From Nitrospira sp. (GTDB lineage: Bacteria; Nitrospirota; Nitrospiria; Nitrospirales; UBA8639), in assembly GCA_028819435.1 (NCBI GenBank), contig JAPPLK010000106.1, positions 27,329 to 91,328 of the forward strand: a stretch of DNA of 64,000 nucleotides, in the 5' to 3' direction. How positions within the stretch are numbered: position 1 is the first letter of the stretch; each line of letters opens with the position of its first letter. Position numbers and translations under genes: made by a program. Shown here one piece after another: positions 17,901-27,442 of this stretch. The notes under the pieces were generated by a model. The model did not search any database. It was not told where the DNA came from and saw only the letters and a list, made by a program, of their open reading frames with translations.

Positions 17901-17924
17901 GGGCGACCGGCCGGTCGCCCCTAC
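17897..17924. repeat. Perfect 28-bp palindromic REP-like repeat overlapping a stop codon
   Basis: GTAGGGGCGACCGGCCGGTCGCCCCTAC. Confidence 0.85.
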
Positions 17925-17934
17925 CAGAGAAACC

Positions 17935-18027
17935 CTCTACCTCCCCTCACCCCTCCTTGCAAAGGAGGGGAATAGAAGAGGCGCTTTCGTTCCTCCTCTT
18001 TGTAAGGGGAGGTCAGGTGGGGTAGAG
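17935..18027. repeat. CTCTACC-type element, copy 4
   Basis: ctctacctcccctcacccctccttgcaaaggagggg...cctcctctttgtaaggggaggtcaggtggggtagag. Confidence 0.9.
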
Positions 18028-18068
18028 ATCCGGTGTCGAATAATGTTACGCCAATCCGGCCTGCAGGG

Positions 18069-18785
18069 TCAGACCGGCCATTGTTCTTCACGCCAGGCCA
18101 TGTCCCAAAACATCCATTCATAGCGCGAACTGATCAAGAATGCTTCGCTCATCCGCTCTTTTTCGGCCGTGCCGGCTCTTTTGGCTTCTTTATCGACCAA
18201 GGCGCGCATCCATCGGGTGACTTCGGCGAATTCCGGCGATCCATATAGCAGCAACCAATCCCGATAGGGATGCTTGGAAGAGGGGGAGCCTTTTCGCAGC
18301 AGGTGCTGCCCCACCGCACAATAGATCCATGCGCAGGGAAGGGCCACGACCGTGAGTTCGGCCAATGTGCCGGTTTGGGCTATGCTTCGCATGTGCCTGC
18401 AGTAGGCGTAATTTGTTGGCGCGAGCGGCGTGTTTCGCATGTCGGTCGCCGAGAGCTTCCATTGTTTGCCGTAGGTTTCGTGCAACCCGCGTTCAACCAC
18501 GATGGTTTCTTCCACCAGCTTGGCAAAGCGAAGCGCCGTATCAGGGTCCTGGGCTCGTTGGGCACCCAGGGCGAATATTCGGGCCAATTCTTCGAGGTAT
18601 CGGGCATCCTGCAGGATATAATACCGGAACTTGCGTTTGGGAAGCGTGCCGTTCCCCAAGGCGACGACAAAAGGATGCGTGAGTTGGGCATCCCAAATTG
18701 GCTTGGCCAACTGCCGTAAACGTCTGGTGAAACTCACAAGGTCTCCGGTGCGTTGGCGATTGGAAAGGATTGGTAAGAGAAGCAT
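18069..18785 (-). CDS. tenA: TenA family protein (thiaminase II-like); start may be GTG at 18737
   Basis: SFTRRLRQLAKPIWDAQLTHPFVVALGNGTLPKRKFRYYILQDARYLEE. Confidence 0.85.
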   Translation of the reverse strand: MLLLPILSNRQRTGDLVSFTRRLRQLAKPIWDAQLTHPFVVALGNGTLPKRKFRYYILQDARYLEELARIFALGAQRAQDPDTALRFAKLVEETIVVERGLHETYGKQWKLSATDMRNTPLAPTNYAYCRHMRSIAQTGTLAELTVVALPCAWIYCAVGQHLLRKGSPSSKHPYRDWLLLYGSPEFAEVTRWMRALVDKEAKRAGTAEKERMSEAFLISSRYEWMFWDMAWREEQWPV

Positions 18786-18802
18786 GTGGCCTCTCCGTCA
18801 TT

Positions 18803-18871
18803 GTAGCTGCGGCATCTCATGCCGCCCGGAGAGGCCACGTGGCAGAAAGCGCGATAAGATCGCGCGGCTAC
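18803..18871. repeat. REP doublet (REPIN-like), copy B
   Basis: GTAGCTGCGGCATCTCATGCCGC ... GCGCGATAAGATCGCGCGGCTAC. Confidence 0.75.
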
Positions 18872-19091
18872 AACTGAGAAGAGACCGTCAACTGTTCTTG
18901 ATAATGCCCAAATTTTATACGGGAGGGTTGAATGGCTGTCAAGAAATTGTCGAAAAGTAGCAGAAAATCATACAAAATGCATCAAATATGCGCTTAAATA
19001 TAACATAAAGTGATCATAAACGCATCAAAAATGCGTCGAAATTGAGAGAAACCGAAAGTGCAAGACGACATGCCGCAAGTGCCAAGTAGTG

Positions 19092-19160
19092 GTAGCTGCG
19101 CCATCTCATGGCGCTTGGAGAGGCCACGTGGCAGAAAGCGCGATAAGATCGCGCGGCTAC
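19092..19160. repeat. REP doublet (REPIN-like), copy C
   Basis: GTAGCTGCGCCATCTCATGGCGC ... GCGCGATAAGATCGCGCGGCTAC. Confidence 0.75.
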
Positions 19161-19243
19161 AAATAAGAAAAGACCGTCAACTATTCTGAATATGTTTCTT
19201 GGCAAATGAGGGTAATGAGGGGGAGTGTTCCCGGTCAGGAACC

Positions 19244-20125
19244 TCATTTGGTCAGGAATTTCAGGATGGCAGGGTTGACAAAGTCGGGTTTTTCCCACTG
19301 CGTGAGATGCCCGGAATCCGGCGCGACGAGGAACGAACTGCCGGGAATGGTCGTTTGGAGGGCTTGTCCCACCGAAAGGGGGAAGAGCTTATCGTATGCC
19401 CCCCAAATTATAAGCGTGGCGTGCGAAATGTTTCCTAATCGTGGGGCAAACGTCGTTTCCCATTCCGGGATCTGGTCCAGTTGTGAATACATGGCATTGA
19501 AGAAGCCGGGCTGGAAGCGAAGGCGGTGAACGCGTTCCACAAGCATCGGGGAAATCAAGGCCTGGTCGTGGATTATTTCTTTCAGGATGCGTTTGATGGA
19601 CCATCGGCCGGTGATCCGGCTCCCCAGTTTCGACAGCCAGATGGCCGGCCGGTACTTGATAAACTGTCTGGTTTTCGATGATTGCATGTTGTCGAGAATG
19701 CCGGCGGGAAATCCGCCGATGAGCACAAGTTTGTCGACGCGCTCGGGATATTCCAGGCTCATCCCGATGGCGATGCCGGCACCCATGGAACTGCCGATCA
19801 GCGTGGCTTTTTGAACGTTGAGGGTATCCATGAACGCACGGAAGGTATCGAGCAGAAACGTTGGAGTGTACGGGCGTTCAGGTTTCTCGGACAGCCCGGA
19901 TCCCAACAAATCAGGCGTAATGATCCGGCACGACCTGGCGAGCGCAACCTGTTGGCGTTCCCAATGCCACATGGAACCTCCCAGCCCGTGAATCAGGATG
20001 GCGGTCGTGCCCTCCCCACGGTCCAGGTAGGCCATGCGATATCCGTTGACGGTCGCGGTATGAACGGTGTGTCGATGAAGCAGGTCAACGTGGGAGGGTA
20101 TACGAGAGAGAGAAGAGGGTGCCAC
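19244..20125 (-). CDS. Alpha/beta fold hydrolase
   Basis: TAILIHGLGGSMWHWERQ, LIGSSMGAGIAIGMSLEYPERV, PDSGHLTQWEKPD. Confidence 0.9.
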   Translation of the reverse strand: MAPSSLSRIPSHVDLLHRHTVHTATVNGYRMAYLDRGEGTTAILIHGLGGSMWHWERQQVALARSCRIITPDLLGSGLSEKPERPYTPTFLLDTFRAFMDTLNVQKATLIGSSMGAGIAIGMSLEYPERVDKLVLIGGFPAGILDNMQSSKTRQFIKYRPAIWLSKLGSRITGRWSIKRILKEIIHDQALISPMLVERVHRLRFQPGFFNAMYSQLDQIPEWETTFAPRLGNISHATLIIWGAYDKLFPLSVGQALQTTIPGSSFLVAPDSGHLTQWEKPDFVNPAILKFLTK

Positions 20126-20187
20126 AGCCGTAAGAAGCGCGCGCCGACAGAAGGCTGGCGAAAGGACCGGCGATCGTTGGTCCTTCT

Positions 20188-22146
20188 TTATTCGACCCGG
20201 ATCAGGGTCTCATCGCAATTCACCATATCGCCTTCACGGACGTATATGGCCTTTACCGTGCCTTCAATCGGCGTGGTGACCTGATTTTCCATTTTCATCG
20301 CCTCAATGACGATAACCGCCTCTTCTGCAGCGACAGTGCTGCCTTCCGTGACCAGGACTTTTACGACTCGGCCCGGCATGGGAGTCGTCACGTCTCCCGG
20401 GCCACTGGGTTTGGGGCGTTCTCCTTGGGTCGCGTCGCTTGCTGCGGTGGTTTGGACGGGTGTATCCGGTCCGCTGGCCAATACTTCCTGTAGCGGTTCG
20501 AGAAAGATTTCCTCGAGTTTGTCATCGACCTTGATATAGTAAGGCTTTTTCCCGTCGACCGTCCGTCCTGAGCCTGAAACCCGCACGTGATACGATTCGC
20601 CGTGGAGGGTGACGTTGAATTCGATGGGAGCCAGGTGAAGCCCTTGTTGTCCGCCGCCGCCCCTTCCTTCCAGTAGCGGTTCAAGAGGTTCCGGCCGCAA
20701 ATCTCCGCTTGCCCGTTCGTGGAGGAACTGCAACGCCACGGACGGGAACAGGGTATACGACAAGACGTCTTCTTCCGAGACGTCATGCTCGCTCAGTTCC
20801 TTGGCGGCTTCTTTCAATTCAGGCGCAAGGTTGTCTGCCGGCCTGTTTGAGATCGGCGTGTCATCGGCTATGGCTTTTTCTTTTGTGGCCGAATCCACGG
20901 ACCCGGGTGGTTCACCGTAGAGACCCAAAAAGTAATTTTTGGCTTCGTTGGTGATGACTTTGTACCGCTCTCCTGTGATCGCGTTCAGCGTGGCCTGGGT
21001 GCCGACGATTTGACTGGTGGGGGTGACCAACGGCGGGTAGCCCATGTCCTTGCGGACGCGCGGAATTTCCTCCAGCACTTCTTTCATTTTCTCAATGGCG
21101 TTCTGTTCAGCCAATTGGGAGGCCAGGTTTGAAATCATTCCCCCAGGCACCTGTGACAACAACACGTCCGTATCGATACCCGTGTATTCGCTTTCAAATT
21201 GGTGATATTTCTTTCTCGCCGTTCGCAGTGTTTCCGTGATGGGTGGGAACTGGGATAAATCCAGCCCCGTGTCATACGGGGTCTTTCTCAGGGCCGCAAT
21301 AAAGGTCTCGGTGGGGGGATGTGACGTGCCGCCGGCAAGCGGAGACAGTGCCGTATCCAAAATGTCGAGGCCGCCGAGGATCGCCATCAGTGACGACATC
21401 GACGCCATCCCCGACGTATAGTGCGTATGAAGGTGGATGGGGACCCGAACCGCTTCTTTCAACCGTTTGGTGAGCGCATAGGCCTCGAAAGGCGGTAAGA
21501 GTCCGGCCATATCCTTGATGCAGATGCTGTTCGTGCCGAGATCTTCCAGTCGTTTGGCCTGTTCCACGAAGTGATGCAGGCTGTGTACCGGGCTGACCGT
21601 GTAGCAAATGGTGGCTTCCACGTGTTTGTTGCATTGCCGGACCACCCTGATGGCGGATTGAAGGTTCCGAATGTCGTTCAGTGCGTCGAAAATGCGAAAG
21701 ACGTCAATGCCGTGTTCCGCGGACTTGACGATGAACTGTTCCAGGACGTCGTCGGCATAATGCCGGTACCCCACGAGGTTTTGACCGCGCAGCAGCATTT
21801 GCAGCCTGGTGTTGGGGGCGGCTTGGCGGAAGGCGCGCAACCGTTCCCATGGATCTTCTTTCAGGAATCGCAGGCAGGCGTCGAACGTGGCGCCTCCCCA
21901 GACTTCCAGGGACCAGAACCCGACCGCATCCAGTTGTTCGGCCGTCGGGACCAGGTCTTCCGTGCGCATGCGCGTCGCCAGCAACGATTGATGCCCGTCT
22001 CGTAACGACACGTCCGTGAGGTGTATTTTGCGTCCCGGCGAGGTTTCCAGTTCAAACGTTTCCAAACGTTTGGCTTTCCGTCGCTTTCGGGACGAGACGC
22101 CGGTGCGTCTTTTGAATTTGTCCCAGAATGTCGGTTTCTTTGCCAT
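20188..22146 (-). CDS. pycB: Pyruvate/2-oxoacid carboxylase subunit B (carboxyltransferase plus biotinyl domain)
   Basis: DVSLRDGHQSLLATRMRTEDL, ICIKDMAGLLPP, C-terminal EAMKMENQV. Confidence 0.88.
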   Translation of the reverse strand: MAKKPTFWDKFKRRTGVSSRKRRKAKRLETFELETSPGRKIHLTDVSLRDGHQSLLATRMRTEDLVPTAEQLDAVGFWSLEVWGGATFDACLRFLKEDPWERLRAFRQAAPNTRLQMLLRGQNLVGYRHYADDVLEQFIVKSAEHGIDVFRIFDALNDIRNLQSAIRVVRQCNKHVEATICYTVSPVHSLHHFVEQAKRLEDLGTNSICIKDMAGLLPPFEAYALTKRLKEAVRVPIHLHTHYTSGMASMSSLMAILGGLDILDTALSPLAGGTSHPPTETFIAALRKTPYDTGLDLSQFPPITETLRTARKKYHQFESEYTGIDTDVLLSQVPGGMISNLASQLAEQNAIEKMKEVLEEIPRVRKDMGYPPLVTPTSQIVGTQATLNAITGERYKVITNEAKNYFLGLYGEPPGSVDSATKEKAIADDTPISNRPADNLAPELKEAAKELSEHDVSEEDVLSYTLFPSVALQFLHERASGDLRPEPLEPLLEGRGGGGQQGLHLAPIEFNVTLHGESYHVRVSGSGRTVDGKKPYYIKVDDKLEEIFLEPLQEVLASGPDTPVQTTAASDATQGERPKPSGPGDVTTPMPGRVVKVLVTEGSTVAAEEAVIVIEAMKMENQVTTPIEGTVKAIYVREGDMVNCDETLIRVE

Positions 22147-22176
22147 AGGTTGCCTCTGCGTTAAAGGTACTCGTCG

Positions 22177-23595
22177 CTACAGCCCTTCATACGCCGCAAT
22201 GGCGGCAGAGAGCGTCACCACAAGATCTTCCGATGCCAAGGCATAGTCGTATTCATAGAGGCCCGGATGAGAGTCAAGATACGACGTATCGAATTTTCCG
22301 GAAAGGAAATCGGGTTCTTCCATAATGTTCTTCAGAAAGGGAATGTTCGTTTTGACTCCCCGCAACAAAAATTCCTCCAGTGACCGGTTGGTTCGCCGGA
22401 CGGTCTCGTTCCAGGTCCGGCCATGGACCGTCATTTTGGCCAACAACGCGTCATAGTAGGGGGGGACGGTATAGTCCTTGTACACCGCGCCGTCGATCCG
22501 CACGCCAATTCCCCCGGGAGACAGGTAAGCCGTGACTTTGCCCGAAGACGGACGAAACCCGTTTTGCGGGTCTTCGGCGTTGATTCGACATTGAATGGCA
22601 TAGCCTTGAAGATTGACTTCATGCTGCCCGAACACCAGCGGCCGTCCCGCGGCAATCCAGATTTGGGTCTGGACGATATCGATGGTGGTAATCTGTTCCG
22701 TGACCGTATGTTCCACCTGAATCCGTGGGTTCATTTCCATGAAATAGTAGTGGCCACCCTGATCCAACAGGAACTCGATGGTGCCGGCATTTTGAAACTC
22801 GGCGGCACGTGCCAGGGCCACCGCGGCATCACCCATTTGGCCACGCAGTTGCGGGGTCAGGATCAATGAAGGAGCAATTTCGATCATTTTTTGATGGCGT
22901 CGCTGGATGGAACAATCGCGTTCGCCCAAATGCACGATATGCTCTTCATTGTCCGCGAGGAGCTGGAACTCGATATGATGCGGTCGTTCAATGTATTTTT
23001 CAAGAAAAAGATCGGCGTTGCCGAAAGCCGCCAACGCTTCCCGCGCCCCGGACTCCATGGCCTCTTTGAGTTCTTCGTCGGAACGGACGACGCGAAGGCC
23101 TCGCCCTCCGCCACCGGCACTGGCTTTGACCATCACCGGATAGCCGATGGATTGGGCGAAATGCAGGCCTTCTTCGACGCTTTCGACGCGACCCTCCGTT
23201 CCCGGCACCACGGGGATCCCGATTCGTTTGGCAAGTTCCCTGGCCCGGACTTTGTCCCCCAACAGTTCCAACGCTTCGGGCGAGGGACCGATAAACGTGA
23301 TCCCCGCCTCTCGACACAAATGGGCGAATTGGGCGTTCTCCGCCAAAAACCCATATCCGGGATGAATCGCATCGGCTTCGATGCGTTTGGCCAGGTTGAC
23401 GATTTGTTGTGCATCCAGGAATCCCTGGACCGGTCCCGGGCCGACCAAATACGCTTCATTGGCCTTTTTGACGTAAATCGCCGTGGCTTCGCATTCCGCG
23501 TAAATTGCGGCGGTGGCAATGTTGAGTTCCCGACAGGCCCGGATGACCCGCATTGCAATTTCTCCACGATTTGCCACGAGGATTTTCTTTAACAT
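22177..23595 (-). CDS. pycA: Pyruvate/2-oxoacid carboxylase subunit A (biotin carboxylase)
   Basis: MLKKILVANRGEIAMRVIRACRELNI, EMNPRIQVEHTVTE; adjacent to pycB. Confidence 0.88.
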   Translation of the reverse strand: MLKKILVANRGEIAMRVIRACRELNIATAAIYAECEATAIYVKKANEAYLVGPGPVQGFLDAQQIVNLAKRIEADAIHPGYGFLAENAQFAHLCREAGITFIGPSPEALELLGDKVRARELAKRIGIPVVPGTEGRVESVEEGLHFAQSIGYPVMVKASAGGGGRGLRVVRSDEELKEAMESGAREALAAFGNADLFLEKYIERPHHIEFQLLADNEEHIVHLGERDCSIQRRHQKMIEIAPSLILTPQLRGQMGDAAVALARAAEFQNAGTIEFLLDQGGHYYFMEMNPRIQVEHTVTEQITTIDIVQTQIWIAAGRPLVFGQHEVNLQGYAIQCRINAEDPQNGFRPSSGKVTAYLSPGGIGVRIDGAVYKDYTVPPYYDALLAKMTVHGRTWNETVRRTNRSLEEFLLRGVKTNIPFLKNIMEEPDFLSGKFDTSYLDSHPGLYEYDYALASEDLVVTLSAAIAAYEGL

Positions 23596-23623
23596 GGCAC
23601 GTCCTGAGGAAGAGAAACGTCTC

Positions 23624-24517
23624 TTACTCCCCGTCGAGTGGGTAATATTTGATGACGGAACTGGTCTTGTCCTGGAAGAGACCGCTGGCGCCTATTTTGA
23701 TGGCTCGTTGTCCTTGCGGCGACAGCACGTATTCGAGAAAGGCCCGGGCTACCGGAGAGGCATTGCCATTCATGACGAAGACCACCGGTCTGCGTAGGGG
23801 ATAGGTGCCGTCCAGGACCGTTTGGTATTCGGGTTCAATATCGTCAACGAACAGGAGGGTCACGCCGTACCCGTCTTTACGCGCTTGCAAAGCGGGTCCC
23901 ATCGAGACGTAGGAAATGGAATAGATGTCACCATTGATGGCCTTGAAGGTTTCATTTTCTTTTTCAACGACCTTTGCCCGGATGCCTTTGTGGTTTTCAA
24001 TGCCTAGAAATTTTTCGAATGGTTGGCGGATATTTTGGTTCCAGGTCCGGTGAATCAACGAAATTCTGGCTTCCGGGCCCTCCTCGTACACTTGCGACCA
24101 GAATTTTATTTCGCCGGAGAAAATTTTTGCCAATTCTTCCCGCGTGATGTCTTCAATGGCATTAGAAAAATTCGTCACGACGGCGATGCCGTCCCAGGCC
24201 ACGGTGGTTGAGGGAAGATCGTTTTCCGCTTGACCCGTCACGGCGATGTCCGCTCCATTTTCCCGAACTTCTTCGACGGGCCTGGCGTTCTGGTGCCAGA
24301 AGAAATCAATCGAGGTTTTCGGATGCGATGCTTCAAAATTTTTTGCCAAGGCCTCGATCGCGTACCGTTCCGGTCCATTCCCCACGATTAAGGCTGATCC
24401 GGTCAGTTCCTCGGCGGCGCCAGGCACCGGCCATCCGAACGGCAGCAGGGGTATCAGGCAGAATGCTGCCAGGGCGTTGATTTGCGACCACGTGGTATTT
24501 TTTCGAACGTGTTGCAT
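23624..24517 (-). CDS. PstS-like phosphate ABC transporter substrate-binding family protein
   Basis: GTSIDFFWHQN-type PBP pattern, IEDITREELAKIFSGEIKFWSQV. Confidence 0.8.
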   Translation of the reverse strand: MQHVRKNTTWSQINALAAFCLIPLLPFGWPVPGAAEELTGSALIVGNGPERYAIEALAKNFEASHPKTSIDFFWHQNARPVEEVRENGADIAVTGQAENDLPSTTVAWDGIAVVTNFSNAIEDITREELAKIFSGEIKFWSQVYEEGPEARISLIHRTWNQNIRQPFEKFLGIENHKGIRAKVVEKENETFKAINGDIYSISYVSMGPALQARKDGYGVTLLFVDDIEPEYQTVLDGTYPLRRPVVFVMNGNASPVARAFLEYVLSPQGQRAIKIGASGLFQDKTSSVIKYYPLDGE

Positions 24518-24649
24518 GCAAGGTCTCTTATTCAGTGGAATCGGGCTTTCCTGGATGGTTAAGCGATCTCATCGCAATGATAGAATGGAGCAATCCGACA
24601 AGTTTCCTGATATTGTGATTATACAGGGAATCGACGGGAGTGGTGAGCG

Positions 24650-24973
24650 CTAACTTTCTCCTGAATCTGAGCCTGAGCCGGAATCCGTCGGCTGCGTCAT
24701 CATGGGCGTTCCGGGAGCATCGCGGGCCACCCCCATGAGGGGCGGAAGTTTTTTGAATTTGTCCATTCGTTCATTGTACATGTCGTAGGCCTTCATTTCA
24801 CCGAATCCGGGTTTATGATCGCCTTTGATCTGCGAAGCGAACGCGGACATGAGCCGTTGCGCATTGGTTTCATGGCATTGGGGACAGGCTGTCTCTTCCG
24901 GCCTGGCGTTGACGGATTGGAGCAGTTCAAATTTATGGCCGCAGGTATTGCATTGATATTCATAGACAGGCAT
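24650..24973 (-). CDS. FmdB-type zinc ribbon protein
   Basis: MPVYEYQCNTCGHKFELLQSVN...CPQCHE. Confidence 0.88.
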   Translation of the reverse strand: MPVYEYQCNTCGHKFELLQSVNARPEETACPQCHETNAQRLMSAFASQIKGDHKPGFGEMKAYDMYNERMDKFKKLPPLMGVARDAPGTPMMTQPTDSGSGSDSGES

Positions 24974-25230
24974 GGATCAAGTACTCCCTTGTTAAATCAG
25001 AGGTTCCTGTACGTCGTGACGTTGGGCCTTATTATACAGGATTGAAAATGTCCTTGACCATGACCCAATGAAATTATTCCGTTTCTCCCTTGAATTCCGA
25101 AAGAGGGCTTCTTTCAGCCTCACGACGAAGGCGGGATCAGGGAACCGCTCTTGACGCCCGAAGGTTTTCTTCTTTAAATTTGTATCGTTCCAATTGATTT
25201 TCTTCATTCTAACGGGTTGGAGGATGGCAG

Positions 25231-25410
25231 ATGTCTGTCTTGGTGAGAACGTATCGGTTGGCAAGTGGGTTGCAGCAGGTTGAACGGATTGATGACCCGG
25301 ATCGGATTGAACGGTATATGAAACTGTTTGATCGTGAAGACGTGAAGAAAATTCAGACCGGGGCAAAGGTCAAGATTGAAAAAGATGAATGGCAACTTGT
25401 TGAAGACTGA
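25231..25410 (+). CDS. Small hypothetical protein (59 aa)
   Basis: ATG 25231, TGA 25408-25410; upstream GGAGGA-like SD; MSVLVRTYRLASGLQQVERIDDPDRIERYMKLFDREDVKKIQTGAKVKIEKDEWQLVED. Confidence 0.6.
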   Translation: MSVLVRTYRLASGLQQVERIDDPDRIERYMKLFDREDVKKIQTGAKVKIEKDEWQLVED

Positions 25411-25436
25411 AGCTGATCATTTCTGAGAGACACCCT

Positions 25437-25640
25437 ATGGCTCTCTGGGTCAATATTCGAAGATCCGTGGATGAGGCCGTCCTGCATAAGGAGCGGTGCA
25501 TCGAAGTTCCTTCCGTTCCTACACGGTCTGATTTTTGGGAAGGCGGATGGTTTGAATATCCCGACAAAGAGACGGCCCTGGATGCCCTGGAACAGTCGGG
25601 AGTGATGCGCCAGGTGAAGTGTCGTCTGTGTAAACCCTAA
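25437..25640 (+). CDS. Small hypothetical protein (67 aa)
   Basis: MALWVNIRRSVDEAVLHKERCIEVPSVPTRSDFWEGGWFEYPDKETALDALEQSGVMRQVKCRLCKP. Confidence 0.65.
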   Translation: MALWVNIRRSVDEAVLHKERCIEVPSVPTRSDFWEGGWFEYPDKETALDALEQSGVMRQVKCRLCKP

Positions 25641-25645
25641 GCGTT

Positions 25646-25818
25646 AGGAACCTCTGATTGACTGCACTATCGGGCGCAGGGTTGCGTTGTGTCCTCACTC
25701 AACCCTCACCTATCTCGTTTGATAAGCTTCGGGTTTCGCTGCGGGACGCCTTGCCCTGCATCCCGCTATCACAATAAACCTGTCCCCGACGTTCTTAATC
25801 GGGGATCAGAGGTTCCTT
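25646..25818. repeat. Inverted AGGAACCTCTGAT pair bounding ~170 bp
   Basis: taggaacctctgattgac ... ggggatcagaggttccttt. Confidence 0.55.
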
Positions 25819-25836
25819 TATTGTTTTATCGGGCGT

Positions 25837-26313
25837 ATGGCGGAAAAATTCGGCGGATATCGATGGGTCAAGGAAGGCTATCTCGACAATCGCACGCCTG
25901 GCGTGGTGGTCGGGGCGATGACTTTTGCTTCCCTGGGGCCCGTTGAATTTTATTTGAACGGGGATTTCAAACCGGACATTGCCGGCCGTATTTTTTCCTT
26001 TAAGAACTCTCAATTCGTCGATGATCCCAGCGCCGCGTCTCGCCTGCTCGATTTGGCCAATCCTCAACTCGGCACCGTGAGTTCGATTTCCTTTGACCCG
26101 CACCCCCTGCTTGCTCCACATCCCTATATTGAGTGGTTTTCGCTGAACGGCGATCATTACCGGATTGAATTGCAGGAGGGTGACGCGTGGTTGCTCGATT
26201 CCGATGAAGCCGCATCCTATGAAGCGCAAAGTCAACAGATCAGGGAAGCCTATGCCGGTCAATCCGTCCAGCCCACGGAAGATGCTCCGTCTGCCGACCA
26301 GGAGTGGTTTTAG
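25837..26313 (+). CDS. Hypothetical protein
   Basis: 158-codon ORF with coherent composition, between small ORFs and hemE. Confidence 0.7.
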   Translation: MAEKFGGYRWVKEGYLDNRTPGVVVGAMTFASLGPVEFYLNGDFKPDIAGRIFSFKNSQFVDDPSAASRLLDLANPQLGTVSSISFDPHPLLAPHPYIEWFSLNGDHYRIELQEGDAWLLDSDEAASYEAQSQQIREAYAGQSVQPTEDAPSADQEWF

Positions 26314-26367
26314 GAACCTCTGGTTCATTGACAGTTTTTTCCTCTCATCCGTACAATTTCATCCCCT

Positions 26368-27396
26368 ATGACCAATGATCGTTTTCTGAGAGCCTGCCGC
26401 CGGGAACCCGTGGACCGGACGCCGGTCTGGTTTATGCGACAAGCGGGTCGCTACATGGCGGAATATCAGCGAGTCCGGGCGAAACACAGTATTCTTGACG
26501 TCTGCAAGATTCCCGATTTGGCCGCGGAGGTGACGCTTCAACCCATCGAGCGTTTTGACTTGGACGCGGCCATCATTTTTGCGGATATCCTTTTACCCCT
26601 GGAGTCGATGGGGTTGCAGTTGGCCTTCAAGGAAGAACAGGGGCCGGTCATTTTCAATCCGGTCAGACGTGAAGATGACGTGACGCGGCTACGTCATGTA
26701 GAGCCGGACGCCTTTCGTTTTTCCTTCGATGCGATCAGTATGACGAAGAAGGCGTTGGACGGACGCGTGCCCCTCATCGGGTTTGCCGGAGCCCCGTTCA
26801 CCCTGGCGAGTTACGCGATCGAGGGCGGCAGCTCACGAAACTATCTCAATACCAAACAGATGATGTTCGGCCGGACTGATCAGTGGCACGCGTTACTTCG
26901 CAAACTTTCGGACGTGGTCGTCACGTATTTGGACAACCAGGTTCGGGCGGGTGTCGACGTCGTGCAACTGTTCGACAGTTGGGTGGGATGCTTGTCCCCG
27001 GCCGACTATGGCGAATACGTGTTGCCGCACGTAAAATCGGTTATCGATCGGTTGAAACCTCAAGGGATTCCGATCATCTATTTCGGAACGGGAACGTCGA
27101 CGCTCCTGCCGCTCATGCGTAGCGCCGGCAGCGACGTCCTGGGGTTCGATTGGCACGTTGAACTCGATGAAGCGTGGGCGCGTGTCGGGTTCGACGTTGC
27201 CGTACAAGGCAATCTTGATCCCGTGGTCCTGTTTGCGCCCCTTCCGGAGATCGAGCGCCGCGTCAAGGACGTTCTCGACAGGGCAGGGAACAGGGCCGGG
27301 CACGTCTTCAATCTTGGTCATGGCATTCTTCCCAAAACGCCCGTTGAGCACGTCGAGTCCGCCATTGAGTTCGTGCATCGATACGGGACTCGTTGA
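26368..27396 (+). CDS. hemE: Uroporphyrinogen decarboxylase
   Basis: RTPVWFMRQAGRYMAEYQRVR, GFAGAPFTLASYAIEGG, NLGHGILPKTPVEHV. Confidence 0.97.
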   Translation: MTNDRFLRACRREPVDRTPVWFMRQAGRYMAEYQRVRAKHSILDVCKIPDLAAEVTLQPIERFDLDAAIIFADILLPLESMGLQLAFKEEQGPVIFNPVRREDDVTRLRHVEPDAFRFSFDAISMTKKALDGRVPLIGFAGAPFTLASYAIEGGSSRNYLNTKQMMFGRTDQWHALLRKLSDVVVTYLDNQVRAGVDVVQLFDSWVGCLSPADYGEYVLPHVKSVIDRLKPQGIPIIYFGTGTSTLLPLMRSAGSDVLGFDWHVELDEAWARVGFDVAVQGNLDPVVLFAPLPEIERRVKDVLDRAGNRAGHVFNLGHGILPKTPVEHVESAIEFVHRYGTR

Positions 27397-27442
27397 ACGT
27401 GATCCGGCCTCCTCAATGGCCCTCCTTTGCAGCACGTGATTC

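Noticed and set aside
24992-25366. 124-aa minus ORF
   Set aside because: Overlaps the better-supported plus-strand 59-aa ORF and no motif was found
25676-25800. Possible small RNA inside the AGGAACCTCTGAT pair
   Set aside because: No promoter/terminator pair could be supported; kept only as a repeat observation
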